NCBI GenBank assembly: GCA_015222755.1
Contig: JADFVX010000059.1
Location: 1-21,989 of the forward strand
Length of the DNA: 21,989 nucleotides
From: Pseudomonadota bacterium
GTDB taxonomy: Bacteria > Desulfobacterota > JADFVX01
Reading direction: 5' to 3'
Below are positions 6,871 through 13,884 of this stretch, in pieces. The number at the start of each line of letters is the position of its first letter. Positions within the stretch are counted from its first letter, which is position 1. The notes under the pieces are model-generated. The model was not told where the DNA came from and searched no databases. It saw only the letters and a list, made by a program, of their open reading frames with translations. The translations under genes were made by a program, and so were the position numbers.

Positions 6871-8970
6871 TTAAAAGATTTCGCCCCTGTCGCCAAACTC
6901 GCCAAGACCTTTCAGGTTGAAAAGCATGTAGATCTTTGATTCCTCGGGGATTTTACGTTTGCTGTAAGTAAGGGCTATATCCCAGCACTGTTTCTCAAGT
7001 AGTATACCATATTTAGATTCCAGGAAAAGGTCATCCACAGCAGAGTAACGCCCAGAGTAAGCTATCTTAATGCTGTCGGAAAGCTTGATTTTTGCTGCAG
7101 CCTCCCAATATTTGATCCCTGTAGACCTCGTGTAGCGGTGCGAAAGGCTGAGTTTTTCCAGCCGCTTATAGTTGGCGATAAAGTCGGCAGATAAATAACT
7201 TATACTGTGCAGGTATCGGTCGTAACGGGCCTCGGACTCTATACGAAAGTGGCGCTCGCCAATCAATTTCAGCAATCCTGTTACAGGCCCCCAGGGCTCT
7301 CTTTTGTCTGATGCTGAAACAAGCTGCCTGTCCGCTTCATGGAGGTCATAGTCTGCAAAGACCTTAAGGTCCAGCATTTTGTGATATAGGCCTGTATCCG
7401 AAGAGTCAAGGCGCTTTGTTATGATATAGTTGTTGAGCTTAAACCTGACGCTGTTCTTCCGTGCGATAAGGTCAAGGCTGTCGTATTTTGGAAGTGCAGA
7501 CTGGTCCCTGTGGGGTACATAGCTGTACTCCAGTCCCGGTTCCACAATGTGCTTTACCATCTCTATACTGTCACCTTTTACGGCAAATACTCGGCTGAAA
7601 GGGACAATTAAGTTGACATTCAGGTCATACATCTTCCTGCTCTGGCTGCGGTCTTCCTTGTCGGAAGTGTAATACAGTGTCTCTCTATAGCCGAGAGTCG
7701 GTGTGAGTTCAAAAAAGTTTCCAGGATTGAGGGGATAGGAAAGACTTGGCCTCACGTCCAGCCGCTGTCCGGAATAAAGACCTCCAGCAGCATTGTCTTC
7801 ATCCCGCCAGAAGTGAGTCGCCTTTGCTTCTACCCTAAAATGTAGAGGTGTTCCGCCCATTTTTTGCCTGTGAGCGCTGAATGTGATTTCTGGCAATTTC
7901 TGTAGTGTAGTCTCCTCGTCAAGAAAGAGATTCTTGAAGTGCCTGAATTCTGTCAGAAGAGAGTATCGTTGCCAGTTTTTAAGCAGGGTACCCTTTGATT
8001 CCAGCCACTGACTTGTGTATAGATCAGAATTATCAGCGTAGTCAACAAAGTAGTCCCTGTCGCTTATAGCGCTAAGGTCGAGCCGGCCATTTAAAGAAGA
8101 CCCGAAATCTTCGCTGTGCTTTAGATTGGAACGCCATCTATCATCCGGGGCAGGTTCACTCTCATGCATGTAATTAAAGTCGAGAGTCCCCTTGCTTTGT
8201 TCAGTTCTAACATAACGGTAGTTAATATCGCCCCCCTCTCCCCTGTTCCCTTCATAGTTAAGGGAGATCGTAGCATCCTTGTTCCTGGAAATAGCCCAGA
8301 AAAAAGGTTGGTAATATGTAAATCCATCTGTGCTGGAGTAACCGACCTTGGGCGGCAAGAGTCCCGTCTGTCTTTCCGCCTTGATAGGTACTATAAGTAT
8401 GGGAGTATACAAAACAGGCACATTTTTAAGATAAAGCCTGGCGTGGTCGGCGAAGAGGTATTCTCCTATTTTCATGTCAATCTTGCTTGATTTTACCATC
8501 CATGATGGGGACTCTCCCTCACATGTGGTAAAAGATGCACCCTTTATATTAAAATGGTTCCCGGCAAGCTTTTCAATAGTGTCTCCATATATATGCTGAT
8601 TGTCCTTTTTGATAAACATACGCCCGGAACTTATTTTGCCCGTGTTTTCCTTTAAGTTGTACTCAAGAGATTCTCCACTGAGCCTGTCCTCTCCCTGTAA
8701 AAGAGAAAAGCTTGAAGGAGCAAATGCAAGGCCTGTCTTCTGATAATAGGTCAGGTCTTCTGTCATCAGTATGGCATCTCCACTGGTAAGACGTACATTG
8801 CCCTTGGCTTTTACTGCATCTTTTTCCCTGTCATAGTCGATCTTGTCGGCAACAATGTCTACCTTATCATCGGAAGAGAAATTAAAAGCATATACCTCTG
8901 CAACAAAACAGAAGAAGAAAGTGAAAATAAGTGGGGAAAATAGATATATAAGCTTGTCTGGAGGATTCAA
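6871..8970 (-). CDS. lptD: LPS-assembly outer-membrane protein LptD
   Basis: LptD is the outer-membrane beta-barrel that, with lipoprotein LptE, receives LPS from the LptA bridge and inserts it in the outer leaflet. The product is 699 residues, within the family's range. A signal peptide ends near residue 28 (VYA). Residues about 33-140 are the LptA/OstA-like beta-jellyroll (VDIVADKIDYDREKDAVKAKG). FTTCEGESPSW at 147-157 and VPVLYTPILIVPIK at 184-197 mark the junction, and the rest is barrel with alternating aromatic strands up to the C-terminus. Only two mature cysteines exist, Cys150 and Cys662, one per domain. The frame has no ATG upstream before its stop; TTG at 8970 is the best start, with AGGA about 12 bases before it. 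Co-directional with and abutting the FlgT-like gene. Confidence 0.93.
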   Translation of the reverse strand: MNPPDKLIYLFSPLIFTFFFCFVAEVYAFNFSSDDKVDIVADKIDYDREKDAVKAKGNVRLTSGDAILMTEDLTYYQKTGLAFAPSSFSLLQGEDRLSGESLEYNLKENTGKISSGRMFIKKDNQHIYGDTIEKLAGNHFNIKGASFTTCEGESPSWMVKSSKIDMKIGEYLFADHARLYLKNVPVLYTPILIVPIKAERQTGLLPPKVGYSSTDGFTYYQPFFWAISRNKDATISLNYEGNRGEGGDINYRYVRTEQSKGTLDFNYMHESEPAPDDRWRSNLKHSEDFGSSLNGRLDLSAISDRDYFVDYADNSDLYTSQWLESKGTLLKNWQRYSLLTEFRHFKNLFLDEETTLQKLPEITFSAHRQKMGGTPLHFRVEAKATHFWRDEDNAAGGLYSGQRLDVRPSLSYPLNPGNFFELTPTLGYRETLYYTSDKEDRSQSRKMYDLNVNLIVPFSRVFAVKGDSIEMVKHIVEPGLEYSYVPHRDQSALPKYDSLDLIARKNSVRFKLNNYIITKRLDSSDTGLYHKMLDLKVFADYDLHEADRQLVSASDKREPWGPVTGLLKLIGERHFRIESEARYDRYLHSISYLSADFIANYKRLEKLSLSHRYTRSTGIKYWEAAAKIKLSDSIKIAYSGRYSAVDDLFLESKYGILLEKQCWDIALTYSKRKIPEESKIYMLFNLKGLGEFGDRGEIF

Positions 8971-9060
8971 TTCGGCTGTGCATCCTGATAGTGTGAGATT
9001 AGGGCCAGATATTAGCAGACAATCGAAATAAAGTCATTAATAGATTGGGCAGATTTTAAT

Positions 9061-9096
9061 AAAAACGCCCTCATACTGCATCGCAGATACGAGGGC
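9061..9096 (-). terminator. Rho-independent terminator of the rubrerythrin gene
   Basis: Read on the minus strand, GCCCTCGTA pairs with TATGAGGGC (one G-T pair), and inside it CTGC pairs with GCAG across a three-base loop. The stem is followed at once by G and TTTTT, then ATT. It lies 26 bases after the rubrerythrin stop codon and separates that gene from lptD. Confidence 0.85.
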
Positions 9097-9122
9097 ATGG
9101 TAGTAGTTTTTTGTTTTTTATT

Positions 9123-9716
9123 TCAATATGTTTCAGCAAAAACCTCAAAGTGTGCCTGAGGATGATTGCAGGCTGGACAGATATCAGGGCTTTTACTGCC
9201 CTCATGGATATGACCGCAGTTTCTGCATTTCCAGCTGACCGTAGCATCTTTCTCAAAGACCCTGCCATTCTCTATATTTTCCACCAGCTTCAGATACCTT
9301 GTTTCATGACGTTTTTCCACTGCTGCAATATTCCTGAATGCATCAGCAACCTCAGAAAAGCCCTCTTCGCTGGCAGCATCAGCAAAACCGGTGTATAAAA
9401 TTGTCCACTCTTCATTCTCGCCTGCCGCTGCAGCCTTCAGGTTGTCCAGTGTCGTTCCCTGTGCTACCGGATAGGAGGCATTGATATCAACTGTTACAGG
9501 AAGCTCCTCCTTAAAACCCTTCAAAAGAAGCTTGTAAAAAACCTTGGCATGCTCCTTTTCATTGTCTGCCGTTTCAATGAATATGGCCTCAATCTGTTTA
9601 TAACCTTCTTTGTTTGCAAGTGAGGCATAGTAGGTGTAACGGTTCCTGGCCTGCGATTCTCCGGCAAAGGCCTTCATCAGGTTCTCAGCTGTCTTGCTGC
9701 CCTTAAGGTCTTTCAT
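9123..9716 (-). CDS. Rubrerythrin
   Basis: This 197-residue protein is a two-domain rubrerythrin, a cytoplasmic non-haem iron protein that reduces hydrogen peroxide to water with electrons from rubredoxin-type carriers, mainly in anaerobes. The four-helix ferritin-like domain carries the expected di-iron ligands: Glu20, Glu53 and His56 (ExxH), Glu100 and Glu103, Glu134 and His137 (ExxH). The C-terminal rubredoxin-like domain has CRNC (Cys164, Cys167) and CPAC (Cys180, Cys183) to bind one Fe(Cys)4 centre. All ligands are present and the length is normal. AGGAGG lies 8 bases before the ATG. It stands alone, with its own promoter (9751-9778) and terminator (9061-9096). The symbol rbr is often used for this family. 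Confidence 0.96.
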   Translation of the reverse strand: MKDLKGSKTAENLMKAFAGESQARNRYTYYASLANKEGYKQIEAIFIETADNEKEHAKVFYKLLLKGFKEELPVTVDINASYPVAQGTTLDNLKAAAAGENEEWTILYTGFADAASEEGFSEVADAFRNIAAVEKRHETRYLKLVENIENGRVFEKDATVSWKCRNCGHIHEGSKSPDICPACNHPQAHFEVFAETY

Positions 9717-9750
9717 ATCTTTTTCCTCCTAAAATTATTCAAACAATTAG

Positions 9751-9778
9751 AAGATAGCACAACAGGCAATAAAGTCAA
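9751..9778 (-). promoter_or_regulatory. Candidate sigma-70-type promoter of the rubrerythrin gene
   Basis: On the minus strand TTGACT (-35, 9773-9778, 5 of 6 consensus bases) is followed by 16 bases and TATCTT (-10, 9751-9756, 4 of 6). It lies about 35 bases upstream of the rubrerythrin start codon and is the best promoter match in the window by eye. An imperfect palindrome at 9783-9801 lies just upstream of the -35. Confidence 0.6.
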
Positions 9779-9834
9779 CTCATTGAACTATTATCATACA
9801 AGTGGGCAGCATTCATATGGGTTTAATTGTTCAT

Positions 9835-9887
9835 AAGACATCCTGTGATTCTTTTTTTGGCTAACACTAAGGTTCACAGCATGTCTT
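9835..9887. repeat. 13-bp inverted repeat upstream of the REC-PilZ gene
   Basis: AAGACATCCTGTG (9835-9847) and CACAGCATGTCTT (9875-9887) are complementary at 12 of 13 positions, around a 27-base spacer. On the plus strand the right arm runs into TTTTCTTGTTT, so a plus-strand transcript would form a terminator-like hairpin about 115 bases before the REC-PilZ start. No plus-strand gene precedes it. It could be a leader attenuator, the end of a small RNA, or a protein-binding site; the sequence does not decide. Confidence 0.6.
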
Positions 9888-9990
9888 TTCTTGTTTAGTG
9901 ATTCACTTTAAACTTGCAGATATTGTTTGAAAAGATTTTGGAGGAAGAGTTCTGTATGTGATATAAATTAACCTTAGCGGATTTAAACCT

Positions 9991-9995
9991 GGAGG
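9991..9995 (+). promoter_or_regulatory. Ribosome binding site fixing the REC-PilZ start at 10003
   Basis: GGAGG is one base from the upstream in-frame ATG (9997), too close to serve it, but seven bases from the ATG at 10003. This spacing argues for the second ATG. Confidence 0.75.
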
Positions 9996-10002
9996 AATGA
10001 AG

Positions 10003-10785
10003 ATGAAAAAAGAGCAGAAACTGTCACAAGATGAAGAATCTTTACTCCAGAATATAAAATTGAATGTCATGCTGGTTGAGGATGATGACCTGCTTGCCGA
10101 TTCAATAAAAGTTGAGTTGCAGAAATATAATGCCGATGTGCAAAGGGCTGAAAAACCTGACGATGCATTTTTCTTAATAGAGGGGGGGAAACTCGATATT
10201 GTTATAATTGAGATTGGTCATCCGAGCATTAACGCCTATCATACCATTAATGCCGTGCGTACTTCCCTGTCAAACAGCGATGTGCCTATAATTGCCCTTG
10301 TACCCAATGGCAATATAGAGCTTCTGGGGCCTGCCTGTCGTGCCGGGGCCACCAGCTTCTTGCCCAAGCCAATTGTTTGGTATCAGTTTCACCAACTCAT
10401 ACAATCCATGCATTGGCGCATGGTGGATGAACGCCGCAACTACCGCAGAGTTGAGGTCTCTATCCGCGTACTCTGTGCCTTTGATGGTAAAAAAACTATA
10501 GGCCATAGTATCGACGTCAGTGCCAGCGGTTTATTGTTGAAGCTGGAGGAGGAAATTCCAGTTGAAAAGCAGCTCGCAGTTACCTTTCCCTATGTTGAAG
10601 GGCTTGCAGCACCTTTCCTGTTCTATGCCCGTGTTGCTCGCCTTCTGGATGTTAGCGGCGGTGGGAAGTTGCTAGGACTGGATTTTTTGGACATCCCTGC
10701 CGGTCAGTCAGAAAGGCTGCTTGCCTGGATCGACATGTTCCATTACATTGATAGCACAAAGATTGAAAATCAGTTGAAAGAATAA
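10003..10785 (+). CDS. Degenerate receiver (REC) - PilZ domain protein
   Basis: The 260-residue protein has an N-terminal response-regulator receiver domain (about 20-137) and a C-terminal PilZ domain (about 143-245), which binds cyclic di-GMP. The receiver keeps the acidic pair (Glu26, Asp27 in LVEDDD) and the Lys (Lys122 in FLPKP). The position of the phospho-accepting Asp is Glu70 (LDIVIIEIGHP), and the switch Thr/Ser is Val100 (IIALVPNG). It is therefore unlikely to be controlled by normal Asp phosphorylation; Glu can mimic the phosphorylated form. The PilZ part has an intact RxxxR motif (RRNYR, 144-148) and DxSxxG (DVSASG, 171-176), so c-di-GMP binding is expected. Likely a cytoplasmic adaptor converting c-di-GMP level into altered motility, export or envelope behaviour; the target is unknown. 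Monocistronic by layout, divergent from rubrerythrin. Confidence 0.9.
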   Translation: MKKEQKLSQDEESLLQNIKLNVMLVEDDDLLADSIKVELQKYNADVQRAEKPDDAFFLIEGGKLDIVIIEIGHPSINAYHTINAVRTSLSNSDVPIIALVPNGNIELLGPACRAGATSFLPKPIVWYQFHQLIQSMHWRMVDERRNYRRVEVSIRVLCAFDGKKTIGHSIDVSASGLLLKLEEEIPVEKQLAVTFPYVEGLAAPFLFYARVARLLDVSGGGKLLGLDFLDIPAGQSERLLAWIDMFHYIDSTKIENQLKE

Positions 10786-11026
10786 TCATTTTACTTAATA
10801 ATGGAAGCCCCCCTGAGCTACCAAAGGATATAGATTCTTTAGTCAGGGTAAATCTATACCCTTTAGGAAACTCTTTTACCCCCCACCCTATAGTGACACG
10901 CCCTACTATACCTGGAAAGTACTTCGCAGCTTTGCTGAACGGCAGGACTAGACCCTTAATAGCATCTAAGAGGGCTATTTAGATAAAGTAACTGAACAAC
11001 TTACTTGCATGGATCAGGAAGACAGA
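10786..11026. other. Intergenic region with a 14-bp inverted repeat; no gene recognised
   Basis: These 241 bases separate two plus-strand genes. AAAGGATATAGATT (10823-10836) pairs with AATCTATACCCTTT (10851-10864) at 13 of 14 positions around a 14-base loop. No T-run follows, so it is not a standard terminator. A second smaller hairpin (CAGC-TTT-GCTG, about 10927-10937) and C-rich runs follow. I compared it by eye with the c-di-GMP-I, TPP and fluoride riboswitch consensus sequences and saw no match. No ORF of note is present. It may be a structured leader of the flavoprotein gene or a small RNA. Confidence 0.4.
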
Positions 11027-12208
11027 ATGGAAAAAGCGGATGTAGTTATCATAGGTGCGGGAGCATCGGGCCTTATGTGCGCAATCGAGGCGGGAAAGAG
11101 AGGCCGCAAGGTTGTAGTTCTCGACCATGCCTCAAAGCCGGGCAGTAAGATACTTATTTCAGGTGGAGGACGCTCCAATTTCACCAACTATGACGTAGGT
11201 GCAGACAACTATATATCGGGCAACGCACACTTCTGCAAATCGGCGCTTAGCCAGTTCAGTCAATGGGACTTTATCTCTATGATGGAAAGTTACGGCATCC
11301 CATTCTGCGAGCGCTCTCATGGCCAGCTTTTCTGCGACAAGAGTGCAAGGGACATCCTTAACATGCTCCTTGAAGAATGCGAGCGCTACTCCGTTTCAAT
11401 CCGCATGAGCTGTAAAATAGAACTAATAGAAAGGGAGGCCGGTCATCATTTTCTGGCTCATAGCTCCAGGGGTGATTTTCATTGCCAGTCACTGGTAATT
11501 GCAACGGGCGGTCTTTCTCTACCAGACTCCGGAGCCACCCCTTTCGGCTACAAGCTGGCAAAGCAGTTCGGAATAAATATCTGCCCCACTTCTCCCGGCC
11601 TTGTGCCTCTTACCCTTCAACCTCAGGACAAGGCGCGTTTTTCACCTCTATCGGGCATCGCCGTCGACGCGATGGTCAGATGTCTTGATAAAAGCTTCAG
11701 GGAAAACCTGCTCTTTACCCACCGCGGCCTGAGCGGACCAGCTATACTACAGATATCATCCTACTGGAAACCTGGTGCTGACATAATCATAGACCTCCTT
11801 CCAGATAGCGACCTTGAAGAAAAGCTCCTGGCGGAAAAGCAAAAGGGCTCAGGCCTAAAGCTTAAAACTATTTTGACAAAAAAACTGCCGAAACGCCTGA
11901 TAGCAAGCGTGATAGAGGAAACGAAATTGGAGCAGTCTCTACAGGAAATGTCCAGAGACAGCATTAAAAATGTTGTTGACGGTATAAGACACTTAATAAT
12001 CAGACCAAACGGCACAGAGGGCTACCGTACGGCAGAGGTGACACTTGGCGGGATAGATTGCGATGAAGTATCCTCAAAAACGATGGAGTGCAGGAATGTT
12101 CCAGGGCTCTATTTTACCGGGGAATTGCTGGATGTTACCGGCTGGCTAGGCGGTTATAACCTGCAATGGGCCTGGTCTTCAGGATGGACTGCCGGGCAGT
12201 ATGTTTAA
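11027..12208 (+). CDS. BaiN/HI0933-family FAD-dependent oxidoreductase
   Basis: The 393-residue flavoprotein belongs to the HI0933/YhiN family (also called BaiN or aminoacetone-oxidase-like). It starts with the FAD-binding Rossmann motif VVIIGAGASGLMCA (GxGxxG at 10-15), followed by the family signature KILISGGGRSNFTN (41-54). A middle ATGG motif (VIATGGLSLPDSGATPFGY) and the C-terminal block TAEVTLGGI...VPGLYFTGELLDVTGWLGGYNLQWAWSSG complete the FAD site. The physiological substrate of most members is unknown; Clostridium BaiN has been linked to bile-acid dehydroxylation, which should not be transferred here. I chose the ATG at 11027 because AGGA lies 7 bases before it; an in-frame ATG at 11009 has no ribosome binding site. 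It converges on the DnaJ-like gene with 8 bases between stops. Confidence 0.92.
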   Translation: MEKADVVIIGAGASGLMCAIEAGKRGRKVVVLDHASKPGSKILISGGGRSNFTNYDVGADNYISGNAHFCKSALSQFSQWDFISMMESYGIPFCERSHGQLFCDKSARDILNMLLEECERYSVSIRMSCKIELIEREAGHHFLAHSSRGDFHCQSLVIATGGLSLPDSGATPFGYKLAKQFGINICPTSPGLVPLTLQPQDKARFSPLSGIAVDAMVRCLDKSFRENLLFTHRGLSGPAILQISSYWKPGADIIIDLLPDSDLEEKLLAEKQKGSGLKLKTILTKKLPKRLIASVIEETKLEQSLQEMSRDSIKNVVDGIRHLIIRPNGTEGYRTAEVTLGGIDCDEVSSKTMECRNVPGLYFTGELLDVTGWLGGYNLQWAWSSGWTAGQYV

Positions 12209-12216
12209 ATCGTCCA

Positions 12217-12789
12217 TTATTTGCCTAAACACATAGCAAGCGTCTCCTTTGCCGCTGTCAGCTGCTGGAAACGCTCCTTGCTTCCGCCTTTATCAGGATG
12301 ATAACGGCCTGCCAGCTCACGGTAGCGCTTCTGAACTTCCGACCAGCCTGCATTCTCATCCAGTCCCAGTTCCTGCAGTGCCTCTATCCTGTGGTTCTCA
12401 GCAAGGTATTTCCGCCAGAAATCATCAAGCATCCCGTCGACATCTTCCATGCCCGTCTTTTCAAGCTGCTCCATATCCAGGTAGTATTCTTCCAGCTTCA
12501 TGTCCACGGGACAGCTGACTGCCTGTGTGTCGGAATCGGCACTGAAAGCCCTGATCTGGATATTTAAAGGGCCTATCTCCAGGGTCTGCCCGCATTCAGC
12601 TATAAGTTCACTGCGTAACCTGTAAAGGCTGTTGAAGAGGAGAAAATGTGTGCGGAATAGTTTTAGACTGTCGCCACCGCAGCTCTTTGGAAATACATCT
12701 GAAACTTCACTGACCTCAGAAATGAGGTCAAACTCGGAAAGGCCGAGGGGGTATTGCTTCATTGCCGCCAGGATAAGCGGTTTCAGCAC
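12217..12789 (-). CDS. DnaJ-related J-domain co-chaperone
   Basis: The 190-residue protein has an N-terminal DnaJ-related domain (PF12339-like; KPLILAAMKQYPLGLSEFDLI at 3-23) and a C-terminal J domain (about 136-187) with the catalytic HPD tripeptide at 164-166 in RYHPDKGG. J domains stimulate ATP hydrolysis by Hsp70/DnaK; no zinc-finger or substrate-binding domain of true DnaJ is present. A GTG start (12787-12789) is used: the very first residues already match the family N-terminus, and no ATG lies upstream. The gene begins 16 bases after the ArfB-like gene, suggesting one operon. The client of this small J protein is unknown. Confidence 0.88.
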   Translation of the reverse strand: MLKPLILAAMKQYPLGLSEFDLISEVSEVSDVFPKSCGGDSLKLFRTHFLLFNSLYRLRSELIAECGQTLEIGPLNIQIRAFSADSDTQAVSCPVDMKLEEYYLDMEQLEKTGMEDVDGMLDDFWRKYLAENHRIEALQELGLDENAGWSEVQKRYRELAGRYHPDKGGSKERFQQLTAAKETLAMCLGK

Positions 12790-12805
12790 TTCGTATATGT
12801 CACAG

Positions 12806-13231
12806 TCAGTCTTTATCTTGCGTCACCTTGCCGCGCAGGGACTTGATCTTTCCCCGGCGGGTCTTCTGGTTGAGGCGCCTCTTTTTAGACCCTGCCGTCG
12901 GTTTTGTGGCCCGCCGACTTTTTCTTATTGCAGATACAGATTTTATCAGTGCCTGAAGGCGGTTTAGCGCTGCCTCCCTGTTTCTTTCCTGGCTCCTGTG
13001 TTCCTGTACCTTCAGGACTACAACTCCGTCTTTGCTAATGCGGTGATCGTGGAGCCTTAAAAGACGTGTCTTGTAGAACTCAGGCAGAGATGAGGCCCTG
13101 ATATCGAAGCGCAGGTGTATGGCCGTAGAGAGCTTGTTGACATTTTGCCCCCCTGCCCCTTGTGACCTTACGGCACTTAGCTCTATCTCGCCTTCCGGTA
13201 TCGATACACTAGCTGATATGAACAACATCAC
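12806..13231 (-). CDS. arfB: ArfB-like peptidyl-tRNA hydrolase (ribosome rescue)
   Basis: The 141-residue product has the release-factor core with GGQ at 27-29 (SQGAGGQNVNKL) and lacks the codon-recognition domains of RF1/RF2. A basic C-terminal tail (about 103-137, rich in Lys/Arg) would thread into the empty mRNA channel of stalled ribosomes. This layout is that of ArfB (YaeJ), which hydrolyses peptidyl-tRNA on non-stop ribosomes. Start is the GTG at 13231 or the next codon ATG at 13228; AGGG lies 6-9 bases upstream. It lies between the unrecognised acidic protein and the J-domain gene in a minus-strand operon, so rescue and folding functions may be expressed together. Confidence 0.93.
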   Translation of the reverse strand: MMLFISASVSIPEGEIELSAVRSQGAGGQNVNKLSTAIHLRFDIRASSLPEFYKTRLLRLHDHRISKDGVVVLKVQEHRSQERNREAALNRLQALIKSVSAIRKSRRATKPTAGSKKRRLNQKTRRGKIKSLRGKVTQDKD

Positions 13232-13242
13232 ATCATGCCCTT

Positions 13243-13764
13243 TTAAGCTTCCTTATCTTCATTGTATAAAGTCGCATCAATGGCATCTATGACCGTCTTT
13301 ATGAGCAGGAAGATCATTCCCCTATCGTAAGGTTCGTAGTTATCACCGATCTCAGCATCTTCTGCACCCACTTCACCGTAAAGGAGGTCTGCCACAAAAT
13401 CTATTACATGGGGCTGCACAAATGCGCCCTCTTTTACGCCTCCGGCAATGGCCTCCCTATCCAGCGTTTCCAGGTCACCCAGTTGGGATTCGTTCATGTC
13501 GTAAAGCGCCTCTAGCTCATCATCCTCTATCTTGTCCCTGGGCTCTCCATAGGCACTTACAAAAACCCTGTAGGCCGCATAAAAGAGAAATACGGCACAG
13601 GACTTGGCCTCCGGCTGTAATGCATCGCTACAGGGCATGAAAAAATCAATGAGAGCAGCTTGGGTCTCCCCTATAGACGCAATACCGTCACGTGCCGCCT
13701 CTGGAGTTATCTGCGATATAGGATGCCATGCCGAATCTATAGTTGCTTCTGTTATGTCTTCCAT
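13243..13764 (-). CDS. Unrecognised acidic cytoplasmic protein
   Basis: I do not recognise this protein. From the ATG at 13762-13764 it has 173 residues; AAGGA lies 6 bases upstream, which favours it over an in-frame TTG at 13788 eight codons earlier. It is strongly acidic, predicted mostly helical, with no signal peptide or membrane segment. Helices include AKSCAVFLFYAAYRVFVSAYG, DDELEALYDMNESQLGDLETLD and RGMIFLLIKTVIDAIDATL. It is first in a likely operon with the ArfB-like and DnaJ-related genes (11 bases before the ArfB start), so a link to translation or protein quality control is possible but only from position. Confidence 0.75.
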   Translation of the reverse strand: MEDITEATIDSAWHPISQITPEAARDGIASIGETQAALIDFFMPCSDALQPEAKSCAVFLFYAAYRVFVSAYGEPRDKIEDDELEALYDMNESQLGDLETLDREAIAGGVKEGAFVQPHVIDFVADLLYGEVGAEDAEIGDNYEPYDRGMIFLLIKTVIDAIDATLYNEDKEA

Positions 13765-13884
13765 ATTGTATCCTTGAGCAGCTTCCAATTCTATTCCAGC
13801 CCTTGATGAAAGTAAAGAAGTCTGGCCACAAATGGCCCAAATAAGCTATCATAGTGGCTTTGAGAAGGAGAAGCAGACCGTAAG

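Noticed and set aside
10786..11026. Possible c-di-GMP riboswitch after the c-di-GMP effector gene
   Set aside because: The conserved GEMM-I blocks could not be found by eye on either strand; only generic hairpins are present.
13825..13842. Short GGCCA/TGGCC hairpin in the divergent gap before the GreA/GreB-like gene
   Set aside because: Five-base arms with a short loop and no T-run are expected by chance; no regulatory claim is supported.
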